Assembly: GCA_046728075.1 (NCBI GenBank)
Contig: JBKPDV010000053.1
Location: forward strand, 1 to 21,771
Reading direction: 5' to 3'
Length of the DNA: 21,771 bases
Origin: JBKPDV01 sp046728075
GTDB taxonomy: Bacteria > Acidobacteriota > Thermoanaerobaculia > UBA5066 > Gp7-AA6
The notes under the pieces were generated by a model. The model did not search any database. It had not been told where the DNA came from and saw only the letters and a list, made by a program, of their open reading frames with translations. How positions within the stretch are numbered: the stretch's first letter is position 1; each line of letters begins with the position of its first letter. A program made the translations under genes and the position numbers. Shown here piece after piece: positions 20,740-21,771 of this stretch.

Positions 20740-21771
20740 ATGAAAGGCCTCATCCTCTCCGGCGGCAAGGGCACTCGCCTGCGCCCGCTGACGTATACCC
20801 GGGCCAAGCAGCTGGTGCCGGTCGCGAACAAGCCGGTTCTCTTCTACGGAGTCGAGGCCATCGTCGGAGCGGGAATCCAGGACATCGGCGTCGTTGTCGG
20901 GGATACCCGCGAAGAGATCGAGGCGGCCCTCGGCGACGGCTCCCGCTTCGGCGCGCGCGTCACCTATATCGAGCAGGACGCTCCGAGAGGACTCGCCCAC
21001 GCGGTGCTCATCTCCGAGAAGTATCTGCGGGGCGAGTCGTTCGTGATGTACCTGGGGGACAACCTCATCGCCGATGGGATCGCAGGCCTGGTCGACGAGT
21101 ACCGGTCGATCGGCTGCAACTCTCAGATCCTGCTCGCGCGCGTCCCCAATCCGGAGCAGTTCGGCGTCGCGGAGCTCCACAACGGCAAGGTCGTCCGTTT
21201 GACAGAGAAACCGCGCGAGCCGAAGTCCGATCTGGCGCTCGTCGGCGTCTACATGTTCGACGAAACGATCTGGGAAGCGGTTCGGGCGATCCGGCCGAGC
21301 GAACGGCAGGAGCTGGAGATCACCGACGCGATTCAATGGCTCATCGACCACGGCAAGAGCGTTCACCCGCACATCGTTTCCGGCTGGTGGAAGGACACCG
21401 GGAAGATCGAGGACATGCTCGAAGCGAATCGGATCATCCTGGACACGTTTAGCGCACGCGGCCTCGAGAACATCGACTCGGGCTGCCGCGTCGAAGGAAA
21501 AGTAGTCATCGAACCGGGCGCCAGGCTTTTCCGCTCGACCGTGCGCGGTCCCGCGATCATCGGCTCCGGCACCGAGATCCGCGACGCCTTCGTCGGTCCC
21601 TACACCGCCATCGGCCCGGACTGCGTCGTCGATCGTTGCGAGATCGAGAACTCGATCGTGCTGCACGGCTCCCGCCTCGAGCGCGTTCCGGGACGGATCG
21701 CGGACTCGCTCATCGGGACGAACGTGCGCATTCACCCGGGCCACGAGCGGCCGCGTGTCCACCGGTTCCTG
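20740..21771 (+). CDS. rfbA: Glucose-1-phosphate thymidylyltransferase, long form (3' end outside window)
   Basis: The frame stays open for 344 codons to the window end, so perhaps only 10-20 residues are missing. The nucleotidyltransferase signature is GLILSGGKGTRLRPLT (3-18), followed by AKQLVPVANKPVLFYGVEAI, FVMYLGDNLI with the metal-binding Asp of the GDN motif, LTEKPREPKSD and GWWKDTGKIEDMLEANRII. From about residue 240 a left-handed beta-helix of hexapeptide repeats follows (IIGSGTEIRDAFVGPYTAIG). This length and tail mark the long RmlA subclass found in antibiotic and O-antigen clusters, in contrast to the shorter E. coli RfbA (about 290 residues). It makes dTDP-glucose from glucose-1-phosphate and dTTP, the first step to dTDP-rhamnose and related sugars. 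A related nucleotidyltransferase with another sugar is possible. It follows lptD closely, linking LPS sugar supply and export. Confidence 0.9.
   Translation, partial: MKGLILSGGKGTRLRPLTYTRAKQLVPVANKPVLFYGVEAIVGAGIQDIGVVVGDTREEIEAALGDGSRFGARVTYIEQDAPRGLAHAVLISEKYLRGESFVMYLGDNLIADGIAGLVDEYRSIGCNSQILLARVPNPEQFGVAELHNGKVVRLTEKPREPKSDLALVGVYMFDETIWEAVRAIRPSERQELEITDAIQWLIDHGKSVHPHIVSGWWKDTGKIEDMLEANRIILDTFSARGLENIDSGCRVEGKVVIEPGARLFRSTVRGPAIIGSGTEIRDAFVGPYTAIGPDCVVDRCEIENSIVLHGSRLERVPGRIADSLIGTNVRIHPGHERPRVHRFL

Overview
The window reads as a chromosomal stretch of a GC-rich diderm bacterium, most likely an Acidobacteriota member. This placement rests on gene content, not on a marker gene: two Oar-type TonB-dependent receptors (carboxypeptidase-regulatory domain plus an LPLNGR plug motif), a GWxTD-domain protein, two lipoproteins that join an alkaline-phosphatase-superfamily hydrolase to TPR repeats, a TonB-like protein with a kinase fold, and LptD. 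I see no tRNA, rRNA, CRISPR array, transposase or phage gene.

Left half (1-10609, all + strand): the C-terminus of a TonB-dependent receptor with a clear terminator, a GWxTD protein, a sulfatase-like/TPR lipoprotein, a complete TonB-dependent receptor with its own terminator, a second phosphodiesterase-like/TPR lipoprotein, and a secreted DsbA-like thioredoxin-fold protein. This is an envelope and nutrient-uptake block, and several of its genes have ordinary Shine-Dalgarno sites.

Middle (10694-14081, - strand): ruvX and mltG overlap by 4 nt (ATGA). They are followed by a pseudokinase that spans the membrane and ends in a TonB C-terminal domain. That protein could energise receptors such as the two in this window.

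Right half (14244-21771, + strand): acetyl-CoA acetyltransferase, a methyltransferase carrying a glycosyltransferase-like remnant, the two subunits of a 3-oxoacid CoA-transferase (scoA, scoB), lptD, and an rfbA-type nucleotidyltransferase cut by the window end. Thiolase plus ScoAB forms a ketone-body/acetoacetate module. LptD and RfbA belong to LPS assembly and O-antigen sugar supply.

The most unusual feature is not a gene. Six gene boundaries (10610-10693, and five in a row from 14082 to 18392) hold short tandem arrays of 4-5 units, period 7 in five cases and 8 in one. Each array has a left arm and a right arm whose units are reverse complements of each other. Every gap uses a different sequence theme. 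Several genes behind these arrays lack a Shine-Dalgarno site, and some have a TANNNT hexamer 7-9 nt before the start codon, which suggests leaderless transcription. I think this arrangement deserves follow-up.
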